This document shows positions 46,716 to 57,319 of a stretch of 64,000 nucleotides of DNA, piece by piece. The position numbers and the translations under genes are program-made. This DNA is from Paragorgia papillata (taxonomy: Eukaryota > Cnidaria > Anthozoa > Scleralcyonacea > Coralliidae), in assembly GCA_035771165.1 (NCBI GenBank), contig JAWNZC010000100.1:1635001-1699000 (forward strand). Direction: 5' to 3'. The stretch's first letter is position 1; every line of letters starts with the position of its first letter. The notes under the pieces are model-generated. The model was given only the letters and a program-made list of their open reading frames with translations. It did no database searches and was not told the origin of the DNA.

Positions 46716-46785
46716 TAAACCCAGTTGGACGGGGTTAGTACTTGGATGAGCCTTAGTACTTGGATGGGTGACCACCCAAGAATGA
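46716..46785 (+). repeat. 5S rRNA-derived fragment
   Basis: AAATTAAACCCAGTTGGACG followed by GGTTAGTACTTGGATGGGTG-like sequence and ACCACCCAAGAATGA matches the internal control region of 5S rRNA. There is an internal duplication of TTAGTACTTGGATG. The 5' half and terminal stem are missing, so it is a relic, probably of a 5S-derived SINE. Confidence 0.75.
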
Positions 46786-46989
46786 GACAGTTTTTTAAGC
46801 TTGAGCTTGAGACTCGTGCAAGTAGAATTGTTGTTGGTTTCTCTTGTGCTTCGAGTGTTTTATTGGGTTCACTGGTTTTCCAAGATGTTAACTGTGCTCA
46901 GTGGTCTGACATGTGTTGTATGTTGGCTTGCACGAGTGCCTTTGACTCTGCCAAGTTGATCTGTGTCCTTTGCAAAATTTCAGCCACCA

Positions 46990-47185
46990 GGTGCAAATCA
47001 GAAATGATTAGCCCCCAGTGCTTTCTGATAGTACTGTTGAAAAACTCACATCTGAGGAAAATTACTGCATTTGTGTCAACCTCATACCCAAGAACTTTTC
47101 TAAGTGGAGAAAACTTCCTGGGAATGAGGTTGGAATTTATTGTGGTGCTACAGTGAATGGTAAATTAATTGGATCTCGATGCATG
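46990..47185 (+). other. Possible coding fragment, unknown
   Basis: Frame STVEKLTSEENYCICVNLIP then KNFSKWRKLPGNEVGIYCGA looks protein-like and may be part of the HIRAN-like remnant upstream. Low certainty; it overlaps the minus-strand gene only at its end. Confidence 0.25.
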
Positions 47186-47224
47186 CGTTGCCTTATGGAA
47201 CCCTTATCACGTATTGGGAGGAAT

Positions 47225-50200
47225 GACCGACCAGCTGTGAAGATTGATGGAGCTTCCCTTCTGTTGATCTTGAGGTTGTGAATCCGCAAGGGATGTTGTT
47301 CTGGTTGTATATTTGAGGCAACAGGTGGTGATTCATCAAATGATTCATATGTCTCATCTGGGCCTTTAAACCGCTCATTTAATGTCCAATAATAAAATGG
47401 CAAATCATCATCCATCTTCATAGTAAATTCTCTAAAATATAAAGATACAATAAAATAACAAGAAAAATTAAAATATAAAAATACTTGACGTATCAGTTGT
47501 ATTTGGTTAGATTAAATTAATTTTTAAGATAAACTTCAGGTATTGGCAAATGCATTCCAGCTATTCCTGCATATGTTTCTCCAGTGGCACTTGAATTCCT
47601 TCAATGTGAAAGTACAACCAAGTTTTCGATGGCACAAGGAAAAGAAGCATTCAACATCATCTGTTGTACTGGCTCTTGGATGTTCTTCCCATCCAATGGT
47701 TTCATTTTCACATCTTCGGTATTCCTGGCTCTCAATGTTGGTGGTTATGGCAATTAGGGTTCCTCGGCTGAAGCCTCGGATTCCTTGAAATGGTCTATAA
47801 TTATAATTACAAAAATAAAAATATTTATGTGTTGGTTCCTAGTTAGATAATTTCCAGCCCCGAATGTCTTTTATGCATAGTGCTTGGTACTGTAAGTATT
47901 AGCAGCTCACCACTGTGCTAGTAATGTATCATAATCATACAATTTACCTGTTTATATCAATGGACGATAAGTCATAATCGGTGTTGTGCCATGGAAACAA
48001 CTCATCCAGCAAATAATTAAGCATCTCATAATTGGCTTTAGATCTATTCAGTTGGGACACTCCTCTTCCATCAGATGCTTCATGACATCTTGCCACGATT
48101 TTTACATATTCGGCCTCTGTTTTATGTCCTTTCTCATCTAAAAATTTGGCTACATGAAAAGAAAGAAGTTTCTCCGCATCAGTTACTGACTGCTTTCGCT
48201 TGCCTACAAGGGATCTCTCATATTGCCTCATCAAAAGCATCCAAGTTTAATTTTAAATATGCACCCTCCCTTGTGTGCTTTGCTTTTCGCTTCAGAATTT
48301 GGCAGTGGTTTTCCCTTTCATGATTCCTGTGATTGGGTCAGTCTCTGGTACATAAAGGTGGGTTGAGAAATCAATTCCTTTTTCTTTCCAAGCAGCAACA
48401 GCTTGTTGAACGAATAGGGTACCAATGAGTGAACGAAGGCAGTCATGAAATTATTCAGGGATGTTACGTCTGAATGTGTATGACCAACAGGGACCAACAT
48501 GTGACGGATGTTTTCCACAGACTCATTCAAGTCCAAACCATTACTTTGACTCCAACAAATTGACTCAACTACTTCCCTAGGTATGGCTGAATGGGGGTGT
48601 ACAGCAGTGACTTCACCATTTATATCTGAAAGAATTATTTTCAAACAAAGAAAGTTGTTGTTAATATTATTGTTGTTGTTACTATACTATTGTTTTTATT
48701 ATTACTGAGACAAAATGAATTTTACAATTTGATGTTTTTTTTAGAATTTGCTGTATGGGGGTACCGAATAATTATAGAAATAGTAATTATTTTCTTACCC
48801 TTAATATACTCAAGCATTCTTAACAGTGATTTCTTCGACAGCTGTTTAACTGATTTTCTGGCATCATCGGTGAGCTGCCAAATATGGAGGTCTTGTTTCT
48901 CCCTGAGTTCTAAGTGAACTGAATTCAACATCAGTGACCGTTCCTAAATAAATTATTATAGAGAGGTGCTGTTCTCGGTATTTCATTACTATTACATACA
49001 TAATTTGTATTGTGACAAGGCCTACTACAACTTTCAAATTCTGCCCTGTCATAACCATTTTCACCTTGTTCACAAGTACCCGCAAGCTTTTGTCAGCAAG
49101 TGATGTGTATGGAACATATTGTACTGGAACAGCGTATGGTTTCATATTCCTTCGTTCATCAGACACCATTGTGACGAGGACATGGGTTGCTGGAGGTTGT
49201 CTTTTTTTCTTAAACAAGTCTCGAAGGTACAATCCTGGTCAAAATCACTCGGACACCTTGCCTTAAATCACATCTGATATCAAATTTCCTTCTAAAAATC
49301 ATTCCCCCCGCTCCCCCCATTCAATGTTGATAAAAATTTGCGCTGAACATACTTTGCATTTCATTTTCTAACCAACATTGAACGGGGGTAGTGGGGGGCG
49401 ATGTTATTTGAACATAATCTTAGGAATTGATGCGCTTAAGTTCGTTTTACGCGACTGTCCGAGTTAATTTTGGCCAGGATTGTCTGAAAATATTATTTTA
49501 AAAGAAACATGTATTTTGGCTGTTAAAACAAAGCAGAGTGGCGAGAGACATTACATAGTTTAATTCTACGAGGTAGAACAAAACAAACAGCGCTCAAATT
49601 TTGGCAATATCATTGAGCGGCGTTAATAGAATTCCTGAAGAACGATGTGTTCGCACCACTTTGAATTTAATGTCTACGCACGTCGCACGCAATATCGTTT
49701 GTGCCAAAATCATCTTGACAAGAAACAAACAGTGAACAGCGGTTATAAACTCATTATATATGCTTACGTCAGATTCTAGTGGCGACGGTAAACAAACCAC
49801 TTCCACGGTACTTTTAGCACGCAGCAACGCTACGATTGTGCGCATTAAACGTGTGTGTTATAGAAAAACAATATAACTTGATTCCCAACTTGTAAACGAC
49901 TACTAATGGCAACAAACGAAAAATATACGACGGTAAACATATGTATGGCTTTACATAAAAGAAATATGACCTCTAACTCTTAATTATTCAAGAACTGTTT
50001 TTCGATGTTTACCGTGGGGATTCTTAACATGCGCGTTTATTATGGCTGTGTTTCTACTTTATCTAACCACTTGTAGTAGGAGAACATTCTGAAAAGCACG
50101 AACGTTGTGTACTTCTTTCTTTCACGCGCTAATCGTTAGACAAAGAGGTAAAATTGGCGTGTTGACCGTGCTTACCGTGTTTACCGTCGCCTGTAGAAGT

Positions 50201-51915
50201 CGGTGACGTAGGCATATATAATGAGTTTATGGCGCGGCACACGCGTGTTATGTGCGTGGATATGAAATGCAAAGTAGTGCAAACACATCAATCATAACGA
50301 TCTTTTACCACGCTCAAACATACTTTATTTGATGAATTAAAACATGTAACGTTTGCCACCATTCTGCACTATTTTAACAGCAAAAACACGTCTATGTTTC
50401 GAAATGACATTTTCAGACAATCCTGGTCAAAATCACTCGGACACCTTGCCTTAAATCACATCTGATATCAAGAATATTATAAGAAATTCTCGGTGTATGT
50501 GTTTGAATTGGAAAATAAATGACTTAAAACAAAAAGTATCTGGACTTAAAAATGCAGACAGGTTCTGGATGATGTTGTGCAAGCGCTGACAATTTTCCAG
50601 AAGTTTACTAAATTCCACTACTTCCCAGTTTAGCTCTTTCAGACGTTCTTCAGGTGACCCCACTTTGTCATACTTCTCCTGGTACTCTTTAAGTGAAGTT
50701 GACAGTCCAGTTTCTAGAAACCCCTTGTCCTCTATCAACCTCAGTTGAATTCCCTGGAGAAGTGAAGATGTCTCGTTGGGGGAGGAATGCACTTTAAGGC
50801 AATGAGTTATCCCACCCTTTCTAACTGAATACTCATCGTTGAGCTGGCCAAGTTTGCCATCTCCAAGATCAACATCTCCATTCCACTCACCCCTTGCAGA
50901 CTCAAGTAAGGCACCCTTTACATCGGTGGCATCAGCCTTTATCCAAAACCGAGCATCTTTATGTGAGAACACCAATCTCCTGATAGTCTCTCCCTTAAAG
51001 ACAAATCAATGCAAATAGGTGAAATTATTGAGGACTACACGAATTAGGATACAATCAGCAGGGGTTAGAAAATATTTTGGGCCCCATTTGCCAGAATGAA
51101 AAGAAAGAGAGCAACTTTTAGAATATCATATAAAGATCTTACCTTTTGAAACGCAGTTTTTCAATCAAAACAGCGCCAACGAAAATATCTATAATTTGAT
51201 CATCAACTGTCACGCTCCGAGCCAAGGGAAGAAAACTAAACGCAATGCATTGTGGGAAGAGCTTCGTACCTCCTCTGGGGTTCTGCCTTGTATGGGGCTG
51301 TTTTTGGCTGGCTCAGGCAGCAATGCGTTACAACATGCATAACATTGAACTTACACACACACATGGGATTTTTCTGCCATCTGCAGCTATTCCACTCCAC
51401 ATTTGTCCTCTGAACAGGTGGTTAAAGCGATGGCCTAGCTCTGACACCATAGTTGAATGCCATAATGCATAGTCTCTGGGCATGGTTATCTTTAAAAAAC
51501 AACATTTTTTTATAACAAACAACATAACATGGAACCAGTATAATCCTTGAGATATGAAACATTTCATACTGATACAAAATGTACACCTACTGTACAGTGT
51601 GACACCTTTCTAACCTGTTGTGAATTTTTGCATGTAAAGAACTCGATTTGGTACTGAACCAATCCAAATGGCATGCGATTCATTTGCATTAGAGTACATG
51701 AACCATCAGGCCTTTGTTTACCAACACATTGGGCAAATTTAAACAAAAGATTACTTTTTTTGTTCTGTTGTAAATTTTCCATTGCCACAAGGGACAGAGA
51801 AATTAATTTTGAGGGGTGTGATGTTATTCCTTTCCTTTCAGCAATGTCCAGGAACATGTTGTCTAGCACATCAACTATTTCATAATAAGAGAATAAAGGT
51901 GGAATCGAACCGACC
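47225..51915 (-). pseudogene. Large multi-exon TE-like gene of unknown function, broken
   Basis: Exons in minus order: ~51615-51915 (SIPPLFSYYEIVDVLDNMFL ... RMPFGLVQYQIEFFTCKNSQ), 51355-51489 (ITMPRDYALWHSTMVSELGH ... GQMWSG), ~50480-50993 (FWIKADATDVKGALLESARG), 49011-49231 (PPATHVLVTMVSDERRNMKP), 48799-48943, ~48321-48625 (HMLVPVGHTHSDVTSLNNFM), 47948-48240, ~47545-47794 (STTDDVECFFSLCHRKLG), ~47225-47431 (DDDLPFYYWTLNERFKGPDE). The exon chain belongs to a long, uncharacterised protein family repeated in aquatic invertebrate genomes and probably element-derived. A frameshift in 48799-48943, stops near 48318 and 48240, and an insertion at 49230-50437 inactivate it. Confidence 0.65.
49230..50437. 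mobile_element. Foldback insertion in the TE-like gene
   Basis: A 54-bp sequence starting CAATCCTGGTCAAAATCACT and ending CATCTGATATCAA is present in direct orientation at both ends (49232 and 50418). It also occurs inverted at ~49455-49490 (CTGTCCGAGTTAATTTTGGC), giving an inverted-repeat element 49453-50437 with arms of ~300 bp (for example GTGGCGACGGTAAACA / GTTTACCGTCGCC). A G-rich hairpin (49300-49395, on CCATTCAATGTTG / CAACATTGAACGG) lies between the left copies. Confidence 0.75.
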
Positions 51916-52035
51916 TCGACAAAAACGTTCACCAGAATTATTCTTAACACACTTAAAGGACATGAAATATTGCAAATAATGTGATCTTTATTACTGCTAG
52001 TGCAGAAAGAAAACGGCACCAAATTATTTTAAAAA

Positions 52036-52560
52036 TTAGCAAAAATGTTCACTTGTTCTTTCAGATTCTCCACATGTCTCTTTAACAAAATGAGCAGCAT
52101 TTTTCCAGTAAGGATGTTGCTTTCGCAGTGAAGGCCACTCACTTTGTGTTTCTTGAAGATCTTTCTGCAACGCAATGAATCGGACAAGAGCGATATCTTC
52201 TTGCTTTGACCAAGCACCTTGCCTTACTTTGCGTTTGGCCTCGAATGATGTCGAAGCTGAAGGGCTTTCTCTGACCTATAGAAAACAAAATACGAAACAT
52301 TGAGTACATTTTGACTTAAACTAAAACTGTTAATAGACTGTGGATTACCTTCTCATTCGAAGAACCAACTGGAAACAAAGATCGACGGGAATATCCGTGT
52401 TCGTTTGGAGGAACTAGTCTTGTTTGCTTCTCTTTGTGCGGAGTATCTCCTGTTGAAACGTGTGGCCTCTCGTACCAATGCCATAATACCCAAATTTCAA
52501 CGGAAAATTTCGCGACGAAAACGTGGAGCCTTAAGGAGCCTTTTTATAATTTCAGACGAG
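52036..52560 (-). pseudogene. SANT/Myb-like gene or 5' exons of the TE-like gene
   Basis: Exon ~52349-52540 ends GSSNEK|GTAATC and joins in phase 0 to exon 52036-52275 (acceptor TATAG|GTC). The second exon reads RKVRQGAWSKQEDIALVRFI then WPSLRKQHPYWKNAAHFVKE, a SANT/Myb-type DNA-binding domain, ending at TAA. A TATAAAAAGG lies just upstream on the minus strand, but no ATG is found in the open frame. It sits directly upstream of the TE-like gene on the same strand and could be its N-terminal domain; the stop and missing start suggest decay. Confidence 0.5.
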
Positions 52561-53085
52561 ATAAATATCGAAGTTTACGAGTAGAACAAAAAAATAGATG
52601 ATTTCTCAAAAGAAGACTGCCAAGCACTGTGGTAATTTATGCACGATTTCGCAGTGTCATGTTCGAATAATCTTGCATCGATTGCAAATTCCAACGATTT
52701 TGTCCAATAGTTAGTCAGTTCTGGCAAATTTAACATAATAAATTCGAAAATGATATAATTATTTATCCACCACGCATATTTTAACCGTCCAATTTGCTTG
52801 GAGCATGTCTTCATGACACAGTTTGTACAAAGCAACTGCGGTCCGCAAAGACGACGCCATCTTGTTTTAATAATGATTTATTGGTTCCGGTGCATTGTGG
52901 GATGGGCCTTATACCTTCTCTGAGTGAATGTTCATTGTGAATGCGTGATCAATTATCGATAGGTATTGATAGTTATTGATAGTTATCGATAGTTATAGAT
53001 AGTTATCCCACTAGTTATCACATACTAATGAATATTTTTACCCCACAATTTCCTCTCTTCAAAGCCCTGCCCACTTTACGTTGTT
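52561..53085. other. No gene established; possible promoter region
   Basis: At ~52860 the minus strand has ATGGCGTCGTCTTTGCGGAC (MASSLRTAVALYKLCHEDML), which runs 33 codons to a stop and could be a first exon. GATAGTTATCGATAGTTAT-type direct repeats occur at 52965-53005. Confidence 0.35.
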
Positions 53086-53664
53086 TAAGGTGGCTCCATG
53101 CAGTTTCGTGAAAAATGGAAAATACAAGTTTGAGATTCCAAAACACGTGATTAAACAATTCGGAAAAAGAATAAAACTAAATGTTATGCATAGTTAAACA
53201 GTCTGACAATCAAAAACTGCTACCAAATAAATAGCAACAGTAGCAACAATGACGTTTCAAAATGGCTGCCAATTACCGTTCAAACAAATTTAATTCTGTA
53301 AAAACTTTGGTGATCCCCAATATTTTTTTCTTTAAAACTTTTCTTGAAGTATGAGTAATCAATAGGCCGATTTAAAAAAAATTCGGTACAAGAAATTTTA
53401 AAAAAAAATTAACAAACATGATTTTTCCGGGGAAAAAATTATTCGTTCTACAGAATTTTTTTAAAATCAGCCTATTGATTACTCATACTTCAAGAAAAGT
53501 TTTAGTGAAAAAAAAAATTGGGGGTCACCAAAGTTTTTTTCGAATTAAATTAGTTTGAACGGTAATTGGCACCCATTTTGAAACGTCATTGTTGCCATAG
53601 CAACAACTGTTGCTATTTATTTGGTAACAGTTTTTGATTGTCAGACTGTGTAACTATGCTAATA

Positions 53665-54352
53665 ATATACATGAAAAAATATCTCGACTGTGATTGGCTG
53701 ATTCCAGTGCAGTTAATCCCAAACAACAGTGCAAAAATATGTAATCACAGTGCAAAAATCTGTTATCACAGTGCAAAAATCTGTTATCACAGTGCAAAAA
53801 TCTGTTATCACAGTGCAAAAATCTGTAATCACAGTGCAAAAATCTGTAATCACAGTGCAAAAATCTGTTATCACTAAGAACCAATCAAATTGATTGTACA
53901 GCGGATTTTTCTCGACTCAAAACAAACAAAGATGGCGGCCAAGATTCGGCGGTTTTGGGGATCATTTGTTCAAATTTGAAGCTAGTTATGCTTTAATATT
54001 GCCAAGTGAAGTACCTACAAGAAGACCAGAAGCTTCTTTATGCCTCGAGTAAACGTTTTCAAGTAGTAAAGGAAGCGAAACGTTTTTTAACAAATAAATA
54101 TGCGAGGAGTGGACGCCGTGAAACATGCGTACGTTAAAATGTTAGTACAGTTGTATTGAACATTTATTCATGTATATTATTAATAAGTAATAGCATGGTT
54201 TCTCGTGCAATTTGGAAAAACATGCACTCGTGAGTTTTTCAAATACTTCAAATAGCACTCGTCCTTCGGACTCGTGCTATTTTGACAGTATTTGAAAAAC
54301 TCACTCGTGCATGTTTTTTTTCCAAATTGCACTCGAAACCATGCTATTACCT
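53665..54352. mobile_element. Nested element in foldback A copy 2
   Basis: Contains the 21-bp tandem repeat at 53728-53875. At its right end is a strong hairpin, 54189-54352: TAGCATGGTTTCTCGTGCAA and ATGCACTCGTGAGTTTTTCA are mirrored by TGAAAAACTCACTCGTGCAT and TTGCACTCGAAACCATGCTA around a CCTTCGGAC loop. No transposase. Confidence 0.8.
53728..53875 (+). repeat. 21-bp minisatellite
   Basis: Seven head-to-tail copies of CACAGTGCAAAAATCTGTTAT with T/A variation in the last triplet. No spacers, so not CRISPR-like. Confidence 0.95.
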
Positions 54353-54568
54353 ATACATAACGTTTAGTTTTATTGTTTTCCCGAATTGTTTATGTACGTG
54401 TTTTGGACTCTCAAACTTGTATTTTCCATTTTTCAAGAAACTGTGGAGCCACCTTAAGACAGTTGGATAAAGCATGTAACGCGTCTCTTGGAACAATGAA
54501 TTTTGGGTGTGTCAAGGTATAAGTGTGCTGTTGGGGCGCTGTCAGATTGCTGCTCATGCTTTATCTAT

Positions 54569-55244
54569 GGGCGCTTTCCTTTCGAGCAATCCAAATCCAG
54601 ATTTCAAAATCGGATTTTCGATTTACTGTTCCATTTTCCAAAAGCTGAAAAATAATTCGAATCTAGTGCATTGGTAGGCGAACGTGGATTTTTCGGATTT
54701 TATCTCAATCCAGATTGAGATTTTTCGTTCCTTTTGCTATTAACTTTTCTGACCGCTGACCACGGCAATTGTGAAGTCGGCTCGTGAGGTAAAATGGCGG
54801 AAAAAGAACAAGGTGAGTACTTCTAGACGATGAATTTTATTAGTCTACAGTCCAAATACCATTGTTGTTGTTAATTAGCCAGTAGAGACTAATAGCTAAG
54901 ATGCCCCGTTGTTATTTTTTAACTTTGTTGGAACACCTACAGTATGTTTGTTACAACAGGATATTTGTCTGAAAAGATTTGCAAGAATCCAAATTGTGGC
55001 CATCCTTTTTCTGCATCAAGTAAAGGTCTACTCGTTTTATTCAACGGACGAATATTCCAAGCCTGAGAAAAATGACAATGGACTTCGTCTGAAGCCATTT
55101 CTCTTGGCCGCCATTTTCCAGCATTTGCGCCCGCGTCAGGTTCACAAGCTGAGCAGCGCAGCACGTCCGTTCCATTTATTAACAAAATCTGAAAAATCCA
55201 AATCTCAAAAATCTGGATTTGGATTGCTCAAAAGGAAAGCGCCC
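54569..55244. mobile_element. 676-bp TIR element ending 10 bp from a CSDE1 splice donor
   Basis: The ends GGGCGCTTTCCTTTCGAGCA / TGCTCAAAAGGAAAGCGCCC continue into ATCCAAATCCAGATT inverted repeats. Flanking TAT on both sides (54566-54568 and 55245-55247) is a possible 3-bp duplication. Inside, ATGGCGGAAAAAGAACAAG|GTGAGT (54794) looks like a short first exon with a donor. No transposase. Confidence 0.85.
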
Positions 55245-55254
55245 TATTACGTAC

Positions 55255-55341
55255 ATTACGATCTTGTACTTGGAATTGGACATCATCTCCCAGTAACAAG
55301 TCACCAATATCACTATTAAACTCGCTGTAGTGAAAAAATAT
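55255..55341 (-). CDS. CSDE1: CSDE1/UNR exon: cold-shock domain 2, second half
   Basis: 87 bp, 29 codons, phase 0, with acceptor CTTGTAG and donor GTACGT. Encodes IFFHYSEFNSDIGDLLLGDD + VQFQVQDRN. FFHYSEF carries the RNP2-like aromatic strand of the cold-shock fold, which contacts RNA bases. CSDE1/UNR is a cytoplasmic RNA-binding protein with alternating cold-shock domains that controls mRNA translation and stability. Directly follows exon 55964-56090 in the animal protein. The 676-bp TIR element begins 10 bp beyond this donor. Confidence 0.9.
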
Positions 55342-55963
55342 CTACAAGGAGAAAATAGTGTCTAAATAAAATATTCACGAAATATTTTTGAGATTGGAGC
55401 AAGATTTATTGCTTTAATAGAGATTTTTGTTTTCAAAATGGTAATGAGATGACGCCAAAGTAGTCATCATTATCTATACAATATTTATTTGCAGGAGTCA
55501 CATGACCCAATTCTTCCATTAATGGTGTGTTTGAATAACATGTTCCATATTGTATGAGTTTTTCCACAAAAATTCTCAGGTAGTTTATCTTGCCAAAAAG
55601 AGAAAGAAAGCCAAATGCCTACATAGACGTCATCTCATTACCGTACTAGAAATGCGAATCGCCAAAAAACATTGAAGAATAGCTCTAAATCAAAAAAATA
55701 TTTCACTGAACAACTGTTTGCTCTATGTAGAACGTATTCAGATGAAGAAAAAAATTGGGTTTACACGCACTTTAACAATAGCTTGATGAATCACCGGCCA
55801 TTTTTTGACAGGTGATTGATTGGGGTATTGTTGAAACGTCAAATTTTCCAGTTAAACTTGCACGTTTGAAACGTAAACAAATGCGTTTGAACTCTCACGC
55901 CTAACGGTTGATCGAAAATGGTAGATTCTTCAAAGTTTAGGCTTGGTAACTTTGTCAACTAAC
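55342..55963. other. CSDE1 intron with an inverted repeat
   Basis: AAATGGTAATGAGATGACGC at ~55437 is mirrored by CGTCATCTCATTACCGTACT at ~55627, a ~210-bp inverted-repeat insert. No other feature. Confidence 0.6.
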
Positions 55964-56090
55964 CTCACTGACTTTGTCTGCCCTTTCAATAAATCCAAAA
56001 GATTCTTTCAATGAACAGACAATGCCATGAACCACGTTAGGTGGGGCTGCTTCTACCAACAATAACTCAACTGCTGAAACACATCCATTC
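55964..56090 (-). CDS. CSDE1: CSDE1/UNR exon: linker and start of cold-shock domain 2
   Basis: 127 bp: one base completing an Arg codon split with exon 57050-57147, then 42 codons. Encodes a linker (NGCVSAVELLLVEAAPPNVV) and HGIVCSLKESFGFIERADKV+SE, where FGFIE is the RNP1-like RNA-binding strand. Donor GAG|GTTAGT leads in phase 0 to the IFFHYSEF exon. Exon borders and phases are mutually consistent, a strong sign of a real gene. Confidence 0.92.
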
Positions 56091-56122
56091 CTTAATATAA
56101 ACAAAACATAAGATAATCAACT

Positions 56123-56293
56123 GTAATACAACAACAACAGCGACAATAGCAGCAGCAACAACAACAGCAATAACAACTGCTGCAACAATAGCAGCGACAA
56201 TAGCAGCAGCAACAATTGCAGCAGCAACAATAGCAGCAACAATAGCAGCAACAATAGCAGCAGCAACAACAACAACAGCAGCAGGAACGACAA

Positions 56294-56328
<35 letters not shown>

Positions 56329-56506
56329 ACAACAACAACAACAGCAGCAGCAACAACAACAACAACACCAGCAACAACAACAACAGCAACAACAGCAACA
56401 ACAGCAACAACAGCAACAACAGCAGCAGCAACAACAACAACAACAGCAACAACAGCAACAACAACAGCAACAACAACAACAACAACAGCAACAACAGCAA
56501 CAACAA

Positions 56507-56556
<50 letters not shown>

Positions 56557-56985
56557 ACATCAGCAACAACAGCAACAGCAACAACATCAGCAACAACAGC
56601 AACAGCAACAACAACAGCAACAACAACAACAACAACAACAGCAGCAAAAACAACAGCAACAACAACAGCAGTAGAAGCAGCAGCAGAAACAGCAACAGCA
56701 GCAGCAGCTCAGCATCAACAACAGCAGCAACAACAACAGCAGCAGCAGAAGAAGAAACAACAGCAACAGCAGCAGCAGAAACAACAGCAACACCACCACC
56801 ACCAACAACAACAACAACAGCAGCTGCAACAACAGAAGCACAAACAGCAACAATAACAGCAACAGCAGCAGCAGCAACAACAACAACAATAACAACAACA
56901 ACAACACCAACAACAACAGCAGCAGCAACAACAACAACAACAACAACAGCAGCAGCAGCAATAACACCACCACCAACACCAACAC

Positions 56986-57017
<32 letters not shown>

Positions 57018-57032
57018 CAAACAACAACGATA
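56123..57032. repeat. CAA/CAG trinucleotide repeat in a CSDE1 intron
   Basis: ~900 bp of CAACAG, CAACAA and CAGCAG units with occasional CAT, CAC and AAT. Long frames on either strand are repeat artefacts; flanking exons splice around it. Confidence 0.97.
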
Positions 57033-57049
57033 AACAAACATGTACACAC

Positions 57050-57147
57050 CTCTTGTTTTTCAAAACAAAAAATGACACTAGTTCACCTTTGTGTAGTTGA
57101 TTATTTGCAACAATATCAGAATAAGAAAATGGCAGAAAAAAGGATTC
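57050..57147 (-). CDS. CSDE1: CSDE1/UNR exon: non-canonical domain between CSD1 and CSD2
   Basis: 98 bp, 32 codons plus two bases (AG) of a split Arg. Acceptor AAAAG, donor GTGTGT. Encodes ESFFLPFSYSDIVANNQLHK + GELVSFFVLKNK, corresponding to the degenerate CSD-like segment of UNR (a hydrophobic strand, then a GDKVxF-type strand). A ~900-bp CAA/CAG-type repeat occupies the following intron, starting ~15 bp beyond the donor. Confidence 0.85.
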
Positions 57148-57262
57148 CTTTTAAAGAAAAACAAGAAACACTCTTAGAGTAGAACAACTAAAATAGGATA
57201 GGATATATCCTATGTGCCAAGAAACATTTGGATGAGAGCCAAAACAATCGAGAAAAACTTAC

Positions 57263-57319
57263 ACCATTGACTTGATAACTGACACGTCCCGCATCAGAAT
57301 CACTACCACGAGATGATGG
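57263..57319 (-). CDS. CSDE1: CSDE1/UNR exon: linker upstream of the non-canonical domain
   Basis: 57 bp, 19 codons (PSSRGSDSDAGRVSYQVNG), phase 0 at both ends, acceptor TTTTTAAG and donor GTAAGT. Matches the Ser/Pro/Gly-rich linker and the (V/I)xYExNG strand that precede the next exon in UNR. The first cold-shock domain should lie further right; I did not find it in 57.3-62 kb. Confidence 0.8.

Larger units (their letters stand above)
53089..54455. mobile_element. Foldback family A, copy 2, with a nested insertion
   Basis: Outer arms match copy 1 at 5936-6622: starts GGTGGCTCCATGCAGTTTCG, ends AAGAAACTGTGGAGCCACC. The right arm is cut after GATTGTCAGACTGTGTAACT (~53660) and resumes at ~54353 (ATACATAACGTTTAGTTTTA). 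Comparison with copy 1 defines the inserted block 53665-54352; its borders read CTATGC and CTATAC, a possible imperfect duplication. Confidence 0.9.

Noticed and set aside
53728..53875. CRISPR-like array
   Set aside because: Repeats are head-to-tail with no spacers and the context is eukaryotic; an ordinary minisatellite.
56117..57078. Poly-Leu/Val/Cys minus-strand proteins up to 310 codons
   Set aside because: CAA/CAG-type repeat inside a CSDE1 intron bounded by well-defined exons.
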